Source: DASXKD01 sp963703605
Lineage (GTDB): Bacteria > Actinomycetota > Actinomycetes > Streptosporangiales > Streptosporangiaceae
Length of the DNA stretch: 64,000 bases
Assembly: GCA_963703605.1 (NCBI GenBank)
Contig: CAVPFC010000058.1
Coordinates: 98,062 to 162,061, forward strand
Direction of reading: 5' to 3'
Every line of letters begins with the position of its first letter. The stretch's first letter is position 1. Below the pieces are notes generated by a model. It had not been told where the DNA came from and searched no databases. It worked only from the letters and a program-made list of their open reading frames with translations. Position numbers and translations under genes: made by a program. Shown here one piece after another: positions 36,785 to 45,137 of this stretch.

Positions 36785-38017
36785 GTGGACCGCACGCGAA
36801 ACACGGCTAGCACTATGCGACGGAGCGTCACCTGGGCGGCCGCGGGCCTGAGCGCGATGGCCCTGCCGCTGGCTGTCCAGCCAGTCGCGGCGGCACATCA
36901 GTCACTGCGCGCCGACACGAGGGTGGCGAGCGCGGTCAAGCACTGGGGCGCGTTCTTCGGAGGGACCAAGATAGTCCAGCCTGAGGACACCACCACGTCC
37001 CCGGCGCCGATGAACCTGCCCGGCCCGGCCGCGGAGGTCGCCAGTTCGAACTCGACCCAGTACACGCTGCTCACGAACGGCAGCGTCTATGCCTGGGGGC
37101 TGGGCAACGTCGGCCAGCTGGGCGACGGCGCGACCAAGAATTCCTTCACCACCGCGGTGCGTGTCCGCTTCCCCGCGGGGGTGAAGATCGCGTCACTGCC
37201 CATCGACGTCATGCCGTATGACACCGGCCTGGCCGTCGACACCACCGGCCATGTCTGGGGCTGGGGTGACAACCAGGGCGGAGAGCTGTGCCTGGGCCAC
37301 CACAACAAGCACCTCACGCCGGTCAAGCTGCCGTTCTCCCACGTGACCGCCGTCGCCGGCGCGTTCGACCACGCGCTGTACGACGCGCATGGCCGGGTCT
37401 GGGCCTGTGGCCTCAACAGCCTCGGCGAGCTCGGCGATGGGACGACGAAATCCAGTTCGACCCCGGTGCGGGTGAAACACCTCGGGCGCGCTGCCCACGT
37501 GCGGGCGCTGGTGGCCGCGTTCGCCAACTCAGGCGCGCTGCTGGCCAGCGGAAAGTACCTGGACTGGGGCACCAACGGTGCGGGCCAGCTCGGCACCGGC
37601 GCGCACCGTAAGCGTTCTGATGTGCCGGTCACGGTGACGTTGCCGGCCTGCGTGCAACAGGTAACCCAGGGCGGGTCGGCGCCGGGAAACGGGCAGACAC
37701 TGGTCCTGCTCACCGACGGCGGCCTGTACGCCTGGGGCGCGGACGGGCAGGGACAGCTCGGCGACGGGAAGACGAAGGCGGAGTCCTCACCGGAACCGAT
37801 CACCCCTCCGTCCGGGGTCACCTACCAGGCGCTGGCGACCAGCGGTGCCACCTCCTACGGGATCTCCACGACCGGGGACGTCTACGCCTGGGGGGGCGGC
37901 CAGTACGGCCAGATCGGCGACGGCACCACCGACAGCAGCCCCATTCCCGTCAAGGTCGCCTCGGGCGCCACCGGGATCTCAGCTACCGCCGACGACGTGC
38001 TGATCTCGGTCCCCTGA
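36785..38017 (+). CDS. Secreted RCC1-repeat protein
   Basis: 410 residues, GTG start after GGGGGAGAACC. A signal sequence (TWAAAGLSAMALPLA) is followed by at least six RCC1-type blades, each with a form of YAWGxxxxGQLGDG(T/K)TK, spaced about 50 residues apart. This is a beta-propeller outside the cell. Actinobacterial RCC1 proteins have no agreed function; adhesion or ligand binding is possible. Confidence 0.85.
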   Translation: MDRTRNTASTMRRSVTWAAAGLSAMALPLAVQPVAAAHQSLRADTRVASAVKHWGAFFGGTKIVQPEDTTTSPAPMNLPGPAAEVASSNSTQYTLLTNGSVYAWGLGNVGQLGDGATKNSFTTAVRVRFPAGVKIASLPIDVMPYDTGLAVDTTGHVWGWGDNQGGELCLGHHNKHLTPVKLPFSHVTAVAGAFDHALYDAHGRVWACGLNSLGELGDGTTKSSSTPVRVKHLGRAAHVRALVAAFANSGALLASGKYLDWGTNGAGQLGTGAHRKRSDVPVTVTLPACVQQVTQGGSAPGNGQTLVLLTDGGLYAWGADGQGQLGDGKTKAESSPEPITPPSGVTYQALATSGATSYGISTTGDVYAWGGGQYGQIGDGTTDSSPIPVKVASGATGISATADDVLISVP

Positions 38018-38158
38018 CTGATCCAGCCGCCGCCCGTTTGAGGGTGCGGGCGTGCCGGACAACCTCATGGCCCTCACCTATTTGCAGGCGTCTCAGTCAC
38101 GATGTAGCGTCGCGGGGGACCTCACGCAACCGGAAGTGACTGGCACAAAGCCCGCCCC

Positions 38159-38620
38159 ATGACGATCAGAACCGAGAGCCGCATAAAAATCGCCGGCAGC
38201 GTCAGTGAGGTGTGGGCTTATATCTGTGACGTCGGACGCTGGCCGGAGTGGGCGCCAACGGTTCTCGAATGCTGGGTTCGCGGAGGAGCACCGCTTCAGC
38301 CCGGCGCGCGGGTGGAGCAGCGGGCGAAGGACCTGTGGCGGACTCACGGCCGGAGCCAGGAGGTGACCGCTGTCGAGGCGCCCGGCTACGTGGCGTTCGC
38401 CGGGCGAATGGGTACGTCCGCGGCGCGCTGGGGAATGGAACTCGAGCCGGTGGACGATAGGCAGACCGACGCCAAGATGTGGATTGAGGTCGACCTCGTG
38501 GGCATCATGCGCGCGGTCCCCGGCCTTCTCAAGGGCAGTATTCAGCGGGTAAGCGATCGCGAGATGGCGGCGATCAAGGCCGCGGTCGAGTCCGCTACAC
38601 GGGGGGGCGCAGAGTCCTAG
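38159..38620 (+). CDS. SRPBCC (START-like) family protein
   Basis: 153 residues with IAGSVSEVWAYICDVGRWPEW, GARVEQRAKDL and EVTAVEAPGYVAFAG. This is the helix-grip fold of polyketide cyclase/dehydratase-like SRPBCC proteins, which hold hydrophobic ligands. It is upstream of a methyltransferase on the same strand. No residue shows a catalytic role. Confidence 0.8.
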   Translation: MTIRTESRIKIAGSVSEVWAYICDVGRWPEWAPTVLECWVRGGAPLQPGARVEQRAKDLWRTHGRSQEVTAVEAPGYVAFAGRMGTSAARWGMELEPVDDRQTDAKMWIEVDLVGIMRAVPGLLKGSIQRVSDREMAAIKAAVESATRGGAES

Positions 38621-38672
38621 GGGGGGTGGCGCGCGGTTCTGCCGCGACGCTACCGAGATCGAGGAGCACACC

Positions 38673-39344
38673 GTGAGCCAGCCCGACCGTACACGCGAGC
38701 ACCTGATCGAGACATACCGCAAGAAGGCGAAGCACTACGACATCACCTCCCGGCTCTACCCCGTGCCCGGCTACCCCCAGCGGGCACAGCGCCTGCGGGC
38801 CGTACAAGCGCTCGGCCTTCGCGCGGATGACAGCGTGATCGACATCGCATGCGGCACAGGCGTGAACTTCCCGCTGATTGAGCAGGTGATCGGTCCCGGC
38901 GGCCGGATCGTCGGCGTCGATCTGACCGACGCGATGCTCGCCCGTGCTCAGGATCGGATAGAGACGAACGGCTGGAGCAATATCAGCCTCGTGCAAGCCG
39001 ACGCGGCCGACTTCGACTTCCCAACCGGGGTCGACGCGATCCTGTCCACGTACGCCCTGTCGCAGGTGCCCGACTGCGCAGAGGTCATCGCCCACGGCGC
39101 CGCGGCCCTCTCCGGAGGCGGGCGCTGGGTCGTGCTGGATCTCAAGGTTCCCGGTAACACGCCTGGGTGGCTGGCGCAGCTGGGTACGGCAATTGTGCGG
39201 CCTTTCGCCTCCATAGATGAGTGGATCATGCGCCGTCCGTGGGAGGCGATTCGCGCAGCCATGCAGGAAGAACTGGCCGATCCCTCCTGGACCGAGTTGT
39301 TCTTCGGGACCGCATTCCTCGCTGCCGGGTCCCGGAGGCGGTGA
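38673..39344 (+). CDS. Class I SAM-dependent methyltransferase
   Basis: 223 residues, GTG start. SAM motif I is VIDIACGTGVNFPLIE, motif II around VGVDLTDAMLARAQ, and motif IV ILSTYALSQVPD. The helical N-terminus (YRKKAKHYDITSRLYPVPGY) resembles ubiquinone/lipid-type methyltransferases of the UbiE group. Substrate is unknown. It leads into an oxidoreductase/pterin-like gene pair 41 bases downstream. Confidence 0.85.
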   Translation: MSQPDRTREHLIETYRKKAKHYDITSRLYPVPGYPQRAQRLRAVQALGLRADDSVIDIACGTGVNFPLIEQVIGPGGRIVGVDLTDAMLARAQDRIETNGWSNISLVQADAADFDFPTGVDAILSTYALSQVPDCAEVIAHGAAALSGGGRWVVLDLKVPGNTPGWLAQLGTAIVRPFASIDEWIMRRPWEAIRAAMQEELADPSWTELFFGTAFLAAGSRRR

Positions 39345-39384
39345 GCAGCGGCACCTCTCGCGGATGCGCGGGTAAGTTGGCTGA

Positions 39385-40356
39385 GTGCCCGCCCGCGCGC
39401 TATTTCATACCGCTCCGCGCTGCGTGGATATCAGGGAAGTGCCCACACCGCGGCCTGCGGCCGGTGAGGTCCTCGTCCGCACCTTGTGCTCTGGCATCAG
39501 CGGTGGCACCGAGCGGCTGGTGTACCGCGGCGAGGTCCCTGCCGAGTTGGCGCTGGACGACACGATCGACGCGCTTGGCGGTACCTTCTCCTATCCCTTC
39601 GCCTATGGGTACGCGTGCGTCGGCGAGGTAGCGGGGTCCGGCCAGGCGGTTTTCGCGTTCCATCCGCACCAGGACGTATTCGCGGCACGGGCTGGTGACC
39701 TGATTGCGCTGCCTGCTGTCGATCCCGCGGCCGCAACCTTGTTCCCGCTGGTCGAGACGGCGTTGCAGGTGACGCTCGATGCCGGGACCGGATATCGCGA
39801 CCGGGTCATCGTGCTCGGCGCCGGGGTGCTGGGGCTGCTGACCGGCCTGCTGTTGCAGCGCGCCGGGTGGCGGCCGCTGATCGCCGAGCCGCAGGCGTGG
39901 CGCCGCGCCATGGCCAGCAGCCTCGGCGTCACCGCCACGGCACCGGAGGAACTGGCGAAAGAGCAGGTTCCGCTGGTCATTGACGCCAGCGGTAACCCGG
40001 ATGCGCCAGCGATGGCGCTGAACATGCTGGCCCACGAGGGAACCCTGTTGATCGCGTCGTGGTTCGGCACCAAACCAGTGGTGCTGCCGCTCGGCGGCGC
40101 CTTCCACCGGCGGCGCCTGGTCATCCGTAGCACTCAGGTTTCCACCGTGCCGGCCCGGCTGTCCGGGACCTGGACCCCGTCTCGGCGCCGCCGGGAGGCC
40201 GTTGAGCTGCTGGCCGAACTACCGTTGGCACAACTGTGCACTCACGTCTTCGCCTTCGGCCACGCAGCCGAGGCGTTCCGGGCCGTGGACCAAGGGATAC
40301 CCGGGTTGATGCATGCCGTTCTTGACTACGACAGGAGTGCTGCCGGTGACCTGTGA
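39385..40356 (+). CDS. MDR-type (zinc alcohol dehydrogenase-like) oxidoreductase
   Basis: 323 residues. The N-terminal GroES-like part (VRTLCSGISGGTERLVYRGE) is followed by a Rossmann domain (VIVLGAGVLGLLTGLLLQRA). The classical zinc-binding Cys-His-Cys cluster is not apparent, so the enzyme may be zinc-free, like bacteriochlorophyllide-type reductases. Its last 11 bases overlap the pterin-synthase-like gene, so the two are translated together and likely act on a common intermediate. Confidence 0.82.
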   Translation: MPARALFHTAPRCVDIREVPTPRPAAGEVLVRTLCSGISGGTERLVYRGEVPAELALDDTIDALGGTFSYPFAYGYACVGEVAGSGQAVFAFHPHQDVFAARAGDLIALPAVDPAAATLFPLVETALQVTLDAGTGYRDRVIVLGAGVLGLLTGLLLQRAGWRPLIAEPQAWRRAMASSLGVTATAPEELAKEQVPLVIDASGNPDAPAMALNMLAHEGTLLIASWFGTKPVVLPLGGAFHRRRLVIRSTQVSTVPARLSGTWTPSRRRREAVELLAELPLAQLCTHVFAFGHAAEAFRAVDQGIPGLMHAVLDYDRSAAGDL

Positions 40357-40723
40357 GGTCGGGTTGAGCCGAAGCGTTCGTGCTTTCCACATCATGCCGG
40401 GGCTGCCCGGGCCAGAGGGGCAACTGCATGAGCATGATTACCGGATTGAGATCGTGGTGGATCGCGAGCAGCTCGACGACCGGGGCATGGTCTGTGATCT
40501 GGATGTACTGGAAGCGGCGCTGACGGAGCTGACCAGCCGGGTCGAAGGCCGCAATCTGGAGGAGATACGCCCGGCCGGGGCCGAGGCGGTCACGGTCGAG
40601 GTGTTCGCCCGCTGGGTGCATGACAGCCTCTCGCCGACCGTCGCCGCCGCGGGCGGCGAGGCACTGGCAGTGCGGGTGTGGGAGACTCCCGTCGCGTTCG
40701 GCGGCTACCACGCACGATGCTGA
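40346..40723 (+). CDS. 6-pyruvoyl-tetrahydropterin synthase / QueD-like protein
   Basis: 125 residues from GTG 40346, with AGGAG nine bases before; it overlaps the preceding gene by 11 bases. It has a T-fold with the zinc His site (AFHIMPGLPG and LHEHDYRIEI), MVCDLDVLEAAL, NLEEIRPAGAEAVTVEVFAR and VWETPVAFGGY. Classical members convert dihydroneopterin triphosphate. The sequence has no HGHNY form, so a pterin or a non-pterin substrate are both open. Confidence 0.82.
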   Translation: MTCEVGLSRSVRAFHIMPGLPGPEGQLHEHDYRIEIVVDREQLDDRGMVCDLDVLEAALTELTSRVEGRNLEEIRPAGAEAVTVEVFARWVHDSLSPTVAAAGGEALAVRVWETPVAFGGYHARC

Positions 40724-40832
40724 CGCTCTGCCTGACCACCCCGGGCGACCTGAACCGTTCTGCTGACATGTTCGTCTTGCTGTCATGGGAACAGTCGGCA
40801 CAACATTCTCGTCATCCTCGCGGGACAGCCAT

Positions 40833-41474
40833 ATGACACTGGGCTGGGATAACCCCACAGCAGATCCCACCACCACCATCCTGCTGCGGCACGGCGATAC
40901 CCAACTGTCACCCGAACACCGCTTCAGCGGGCTGCGCGACCTCCCGCTTAGCGCCATCGGAACCCGGCAGGCCCAGGCCGCCGCCTACCGCCTGGCCACG
41001 GGTGCCCCGATCGATGCCGTGGTCAGCTCGCCATTGCAGCGCGCTGCGGCCTCCGCCGCCATTGCGGCCGGCGAACTGGGCCTGACCGCAGTCATCGATG
41101 ACGATCTCCGTGAAACCGACTTCGGCGACTGGGATGGGTTCACCCTGGCAGAGATCCAGCAGCGATGGCCCGCGGCCGCGGCAGCCTGGAGACGCGACCC
41201 CGAACAGGCACCGCCGGGCGGGGAGAGCTTCGCCGACACCGCACACCGGGTAAACCGGGCCTGTGACCGGCTGCTACGGGACTACAGCGGCCAGACCGTC
41301 CTGGTGGTAAGTCACGTTACCCCGATAAAGATCCTGCTGTGCCGGGCTCTCGGCGTCCCGCTTGGCACCCTTTACCGGCTGTATCTCGGCTCCGCCTGCA
41401 TTAACGAGATCCAGTGGCACGGCCGCGGATTCGCCGCCGTCCATTGCGTCAACGACACCAGTCACCTTCCCTGA
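40833..41474 (+). CDS. Histidine phosphatase (phosphoglycerate mutase-like)
   Basis: About 213 residues from ATG 40833; an ATG at 40785 is also in frame. It carries the RHG catalytic motif LLRHGDTQLSPEHRFSG, SSPLQRAAASA, ETDFGDWDGFTLAEI and VLVVSHVTPIKILLC (second His). These enzymes remove phosphate from sugars, ribazole or sugar-alcohol phosphates. In this cluster it may dephosphorylate a pathway intermediate; that is an inference from position. Confidence 0.88.
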   Translation: MTLGWDNPTADPTTTILLRHGDTQLSPEHRFSGLRDLPLSAIGTRQAQAAAYRLATGAPIDAVVSSPLQRAAASAAIAAGELGLTAVIDDDLRETDFGDWDGFTLAEIQQRWPAAAAAWRRDPEQAPPGGESFADTAHRVNRACDRLLRDYSGQTVLVVSHVTPIKILLCRALGVPLGTLYRLYLGSACINEIQWHGRGFAAVHCVNDTSHLP

Positions 41475-41525
41475 CTCACCGGTGCGCCTCGTAGGCGAGG
41501 CGCTCGTCGGCATCGAGCGCCCCGA

Positions 41526-43952
41526 TCACCGCGGCGGTTCGGATGCCGCGGTTCCATGAGCCGGCGCCGGTTGAGACGAGGCCCTGCTGAAGGTGTTGAG
41601 GAACTGGTTGCGGAAGGCGTCCATTGGCTCGAGCGGAGCGGAGCGGCCGGGCAGCAGCCCGTCCTGCCAGTGCCAGGAAGCAATCTGCCGGAACACGGAA
41701 GGGTCGCGGGCGATGATCGAGGCCACCACCTTGTGGCTGGCCCCGGTGCGGCTGATAGGGCCAGCGGGCTGCTCGTCGCCGAGCAGGACGAGCACGAGGT
41801 TTGGGTCATTGAGCTCGGTAACCCATGAGGTGAGGGCCGCCAGCGAGTATTGGATCGACCGGCCGAAGAACTGGCGCACGGTGTTGGCGTTGCGCCAGAC
41901 CGTGAGCGGGGATTCGCTCCGCGCAGGCATGGGGTCGAATATCGAGCCGTTGCCGACCTTGTTCCAGGGCACCATGGTCGGCAACGGGGCCCAGGGATAG
42001 TGCGAGGAGACCAGGTCGATCTCGGCCATCACGGGCTTGTGGCCTGGGCCGAGTTCGCGCCGCTGAAGCTCGGCCAGGGTGTACTGGTCGGGCATCGAGG
42101 CGTAGCTGAAGGCAGGGCCGTGGTAGCCGACGTTGAGCCGGTTGTATAGCTTGTCGAAGTGGTAAAAAGAGGTGCCAGGCGGCCAGACGATGTCGTCCTC
42201 GGGGCTGTCGCTCACGGTGCGCCAGCCGGCCTTGTCGAATGCGTCGCTGAGGGTGAACCGGCGGCTGGCGACCAGCTCGGCATACCGCAGTTCGGTGTTG
42301 ACCCACAGCCCCGACTGCAGGGTGGAGTGGGCGAGCTGGCTGACCCCGCCGAAGCCCGGGGAGGTGAGCCAGGCGCTCCGCGTGGACCAGCCGGCGCGGG
42401 CCAGTGAGGCGGTGCTCCGGCGCAGGAAGGCGTCGACGCCGGGGGAGAAACTCGTGCCCTGAACGGCGGCCTGCCCGTAGCTTTCGACGAAGGCGATGAT
42501 GACGTCCTTGCCGCGCAATCCGGTGAGCAGGTCCGAAGCGGGGACGCTGGCTTCGGGGTCGGAGCCGTGGAGGGCCTTCTCGAAACGGCGCTCGTCGCGG
42601 AGCGCTCCCTGGGTGCTGCGCACTTGCGCGACGACCAGCCCGGCGGCGCTGGCCGAGGCGACCGGGGATCCCGGGACGAGTTGCAGTGACAGGCCCGCGC
42701 ACAGCGCCCAGACCGCGGTGAGGGCGGCGAGTCCGCGGACCGTGTCGCGGCGCTGCCGGGCGGCCACGGTGCTGATGTGAATCGTTGCCGCGGTGATAGC
42801 GCCGACGAGCAGGATGAGACCGAGGCAGAGCGCCGCGAGCGCGATGTTTGTGCGTGTGGGGCCGATCGTGTCGCGCACCACGCCAATGGCCGGAGGGATG
42901 TCGACCCAGCCGAACACCGGGTTGAACGCCCGCCCGATCTCCAGGTAGAACGCCATGTTGAGGATCTTGACGAGAGTAAGCAGGCCGAACAGGATTCCCG
43001 CGACCGCGGCCACGATCCGTCGCGGCCAGGTTGGCAGCACCAGCGCGATGGCAACCAGGACCAGCCCCTCCACGGGGATGCGGGCAAAGGCGGCCGGGGT
43101 GAGCTGGAAGAGACGGTCGGGCGCGACGAGAACACCCCACACGAGCGCGACCGACAGCACGGTGACGGCCAGCCGCAGAGCCCGGCGGGTGCGCGGGCCG
43201 GCGCCGGTGCGGTACAGCCAGATCACGTTGCGGCCGAACGACTCGGCCAGCAGCAGCAATGCGGCGGCGACCGCGATCATTCCGGCGAGGCGGTCGAGCA
43301 GCCCGGATGCGGCGACCGTGAGCACGATGCCCTGGACCGCGGCCACGACCTTGCCCCAGTACCGGGGTGGCAACGGCGCGGCCAGCCACGGGATCAGCCA
43401 GCCCGCCAGCAGCAGCGCGTAACGGGCGGCGCCGATGACCAGCACCCAGCTGCCGTAATCCTGGGACACGGCGATGCTGAGCAGCAGGATGAGGAACGCG
43501 TCGACCTCGCCGTCGATGCGGGCGCCCAGCGGGGTGGCGGTGCCGGTCCGGCGCGCCACCTGCCCGTCCACCGCGTCGAGAACCAGCGCGACGGAGGACA
43601 GGGTGACCAGCGCCGTGACCGGCACCGGCCGGCCGAACGAGTCGGCAACCAGGCCCGCGACCCCGGCGACCAGCACCGTCCGGGTCAGGGTGACCCAGTC
43701 CGCCGGGTGTATCGACGGCTGGTCGCTGCGCATGCGGGCGGCGACAAGCAACGCGGTCGCCGCCGAACCGGTGGCCAGCCCGACGATCCAGCCGGCGACA
43801 CCGAGACCAGACGTCGCGGACACGACGCCGAGCAAGGCGGCTGTGGCGAGCAACCCCAGGATCGTCGCGAGCCGGATCGTAGGCAGCGCGCCTTTGCCCG
43901 CGGGCTGAATCGTCCGCACCGCGCTTTCGTCCGCGGGCTGAATCGTCCGCAC
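41526..43952 (-). CDS. Fusion: CDP-alcohol phosphatidyltransferase + sulfatase-like domain
   Basis: 808 residues. The N-terminal half is polytopic and holds the CDP-alcohol transferase motif as LDAVDGQVARRTGT followed by GARIDGEVDAF (D-G-x2-A-R...G-x3-D-x3-D). This family attaches an alcohol to a CDP-activated lipid. A further set of helices (about 250-430) leads to an extracytoplasmic alkaline phosphatase/sulfatase-fold domain (about 470-780): IIAFVESYGQAA, SPGFGGVSQLAHSTLQSGLW, AEIDLVSSHYPWAPL and LVLLGDEQPAG. Such folds transfer or hydrolyse phosphate or phosphoethanol-type head groups. Two GTG starts (43952, 43919) lie in a 33-bp tandem repeat. Confidence 0.85.
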   Translation of the reverse strand: MRTIQPADESAVRTIQPAGKGALPTIRLATILGLLATAALLGVVSATSGLGVAGWIVGLATGSAATALLVAARMRSDQPSIHPADWVTLTRTVLVAGVAGLVADSFGRPVPVTALVTLSSVALVLDAVDGQVARRTGTATPLGARIDGEVDAFLILLLSIAVSQDYGSWVLVIGAARYALLLAGWLIPWLAAPLPPRYWGKVVAAVQGIVLTVAASGLLDRLAGMIAVAAALLLLAESFGRNVIWLYRTGAGPRTRRALRLAVTVLSVALVWGVLVAPDRLFQLTPAAFARIPVEGLVLVAIALVLPTWPRRIVAAVAGILFGLLTLVKILNMAFYLEIGRAFNPVFGWVDIPPAIGVVRDTIGPTRTNIALAALCLGLILLVGAITAATIHISTVAARQRRDTVRGLAALTAVWALCAGLSLQLVPGSPVASASAAGLVVAQVRSTQGALRDERRFEKALHGSDPEASVPASDLLTGLRGKDVIIAFVESYGQAAVQGTSFSPGVDAFLRRSTASLARAGWSTRSAWLTSPGFGGVSQLAHSTLQSGLWVNTELRYAELVASRRFTLSDAFDKAGWRTVSDSPEDDIVWPPGTSFYHFDKLYNRLNVGYHGPAFSYASMPDQYTLAELQRRELGPGHKPVMAEIDLVSSHYPWAPLPTMVPWNKVGNGSIFDPMPARSESPLTVWRNANTVRQFFGRSIQYSLAALTSWVTELNDPNLVLVLLGDEQPAGPISRTGASHKVVASIIARDPSVFRQIASWHWQDGLLPGRSAPLEPMDAFRNQFLNTFSRASSQPAPAHGTAASEPPR

Positions 43953-43953
43953 C
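43888..43953. repeat. 33-bp tandem duplication at the start of the CDP-transferase fusion gene
   Basis: Two units (43888-43920 and 43921-43953) share CCGCGGGCTGAATCGTCCGC and differ only at a few bases. Each carries a possible GTG start, so the encoded N-terminus repeats RTIQPA. Confidence 0.75.
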
Positions 43954-44099
43954 GCGCCTCCGTCTCCGCAGCCAGCTGCCGCGATTCCTCATGGGGACAA
44001 CGCGTCCGTGGTCACGCTGGTTCACCGCGGCCGGCCGGCCCGCTATGCTGCCGCAGCCGGACGGTTGAACTATGTGCCCGGCCGGCCCGTGTAACCAGT

Positions 44100-45125
44100 G
44101 TGGCTGGCTTGTACTCAATTCCGGCTGGGATCGGTCCGGCCGTCCGCCGTTTCGGCCGGTCGTTGCCGCGCCTGGCCGCCGGCGTCACCGTGCTGTGGTT
44201 TCTCTGGCGGCAGGTGGGCGCGGCGCCGTTCAGGGACGGGCTGCTCGCGGTCACCTGCCCGGCGGTCGTGGCCGCCGGCACGCTCACTGCCCTGACCACG
44301 GTGTGTTCGGCCTGGCGGTGGCGGGTCGTCGCCCGGGTACTCGGCGTCGACATTGGCCTGCCAGGCGCGGTCGGTGCATATTACCGTTCCCTGTTCCTCA
44401 ACTCCGTGCTCTTCGGCGGCGTTCTCGGCGACGTGCACCGGGCGGTCACGCACGGCCGGCGCGCTGGAGACGTGGTGCTGGGACTGCGCGCGGTGGCGTG
44501 GGAACGGCTGTACGGTCAGGTCATCCAGGCCGTGGTGACCGCCGTCGTGTTGCTGACCCTGCCCTCGCCGGTGCGGCCCGCGGTGCCGTACATGCTGGCG
44601 GGCGTCGTGGGCATGGCCGGGTGTGCTGCGCTGGCGGTGCGCGTTGCCGCCCGCCGCGGCCGGTCGGGGCTGGCCCGCGCCGCCCGGGCCGTTTCCGCTG
44701 ACCTTCGTCACGGCCTGCTGGCCCCAGACGTGTGGCCTCAGCTCACGCTGGCTTCGCTGCTGGTCGTCGCCGGGCACACGGCCACGTTCGTCATCGCGGC
44801 CCGGGTCGCCGGCAGCACCGCACCTCTGGGCGAACTGGTCGCGCTGCTGATGGTGGTCCAGACTGTAATGGTGATCCCCCTGAGTATCGGCGGGTGGGGG
44901 CTGAGGGAAGGAGCCGCCGCCTGGGCCTTCGGCGCGGCCGGGTTCGGCGCGGCCACCGGGGTCACGGTCGCCACCCTCTATGCGGTACTCATGCTGGCCG
45001 CGGTTGCCCCAGGCGCGGGGCTGCTGCTGAGAGACGCCGTTCGCCGCCGTCGCGGCCCGGGACAACTGGGCGAGCCGAGACGACCCGATTTGGCGCCGCT
45101 GACGTTGGAGGCCGTTCGTGATTGA
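44100..45125 (+). CDS. LPG-synthase-type transmembrane (flippase-like) protein
   Basis: 341 residues from GTG 44100 with about eight membrane helices. It has FLNSVLFGGVLGDVHRAVTH, AWERLYGQVIQAVVTAVV and a late PLSIGGWGLREGAAAW, which are landmarks of the lysylphosphatidylglycerol synthase transmembrane family (UPF0104). Without the aminoacyl transferase part, these proteins are thought to flip lipids or take part in polymer export. It is divergent from the transferase fusion and 12 bases ahead of a GT87 gene. Confidence 0.85.
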   Translation: MAGLYSIPAGIGPAVRRFGRSLPRLAAGVTVLWFLWRQVGAAPFRDGLLAVTCPAVVAAGTLTALTTVCSAWRWRVVARVLGVDIGLPGAVGAYYRSLFLNSVLFGGVLGDVHRAVTHGRRAGDVVLGLRAVAWERLYGQVIQAVVTAVVLLTLPSPVRPAVPYMLAGVVGMAGCAALAVRVAARRGRSGLARAARAVSADLRHGLLAPDVWPQLTLASLLVVAGHTATFVIAARVAGSTAPLGELVALLMVVQTVMVIPLSIGGWGLREGAAAWAFGAAGFGAATGVTVATLYAVLMLAAVAPGAGLLLRDAVRRRRGPGQLGEPRRPDLAPLTLEAVRD

Positions 45126-45137
45126 CCGCCATACCCG

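Noticed and set aside
42777..44099. Long plus-strand extension upstream of the flippase-like protein
   Set aside because: It is antisense to the CDP-transferase fusion, of low-complexity Arg/Gln/Asp composition, and has no domain. The protein begins at GTG 44100.
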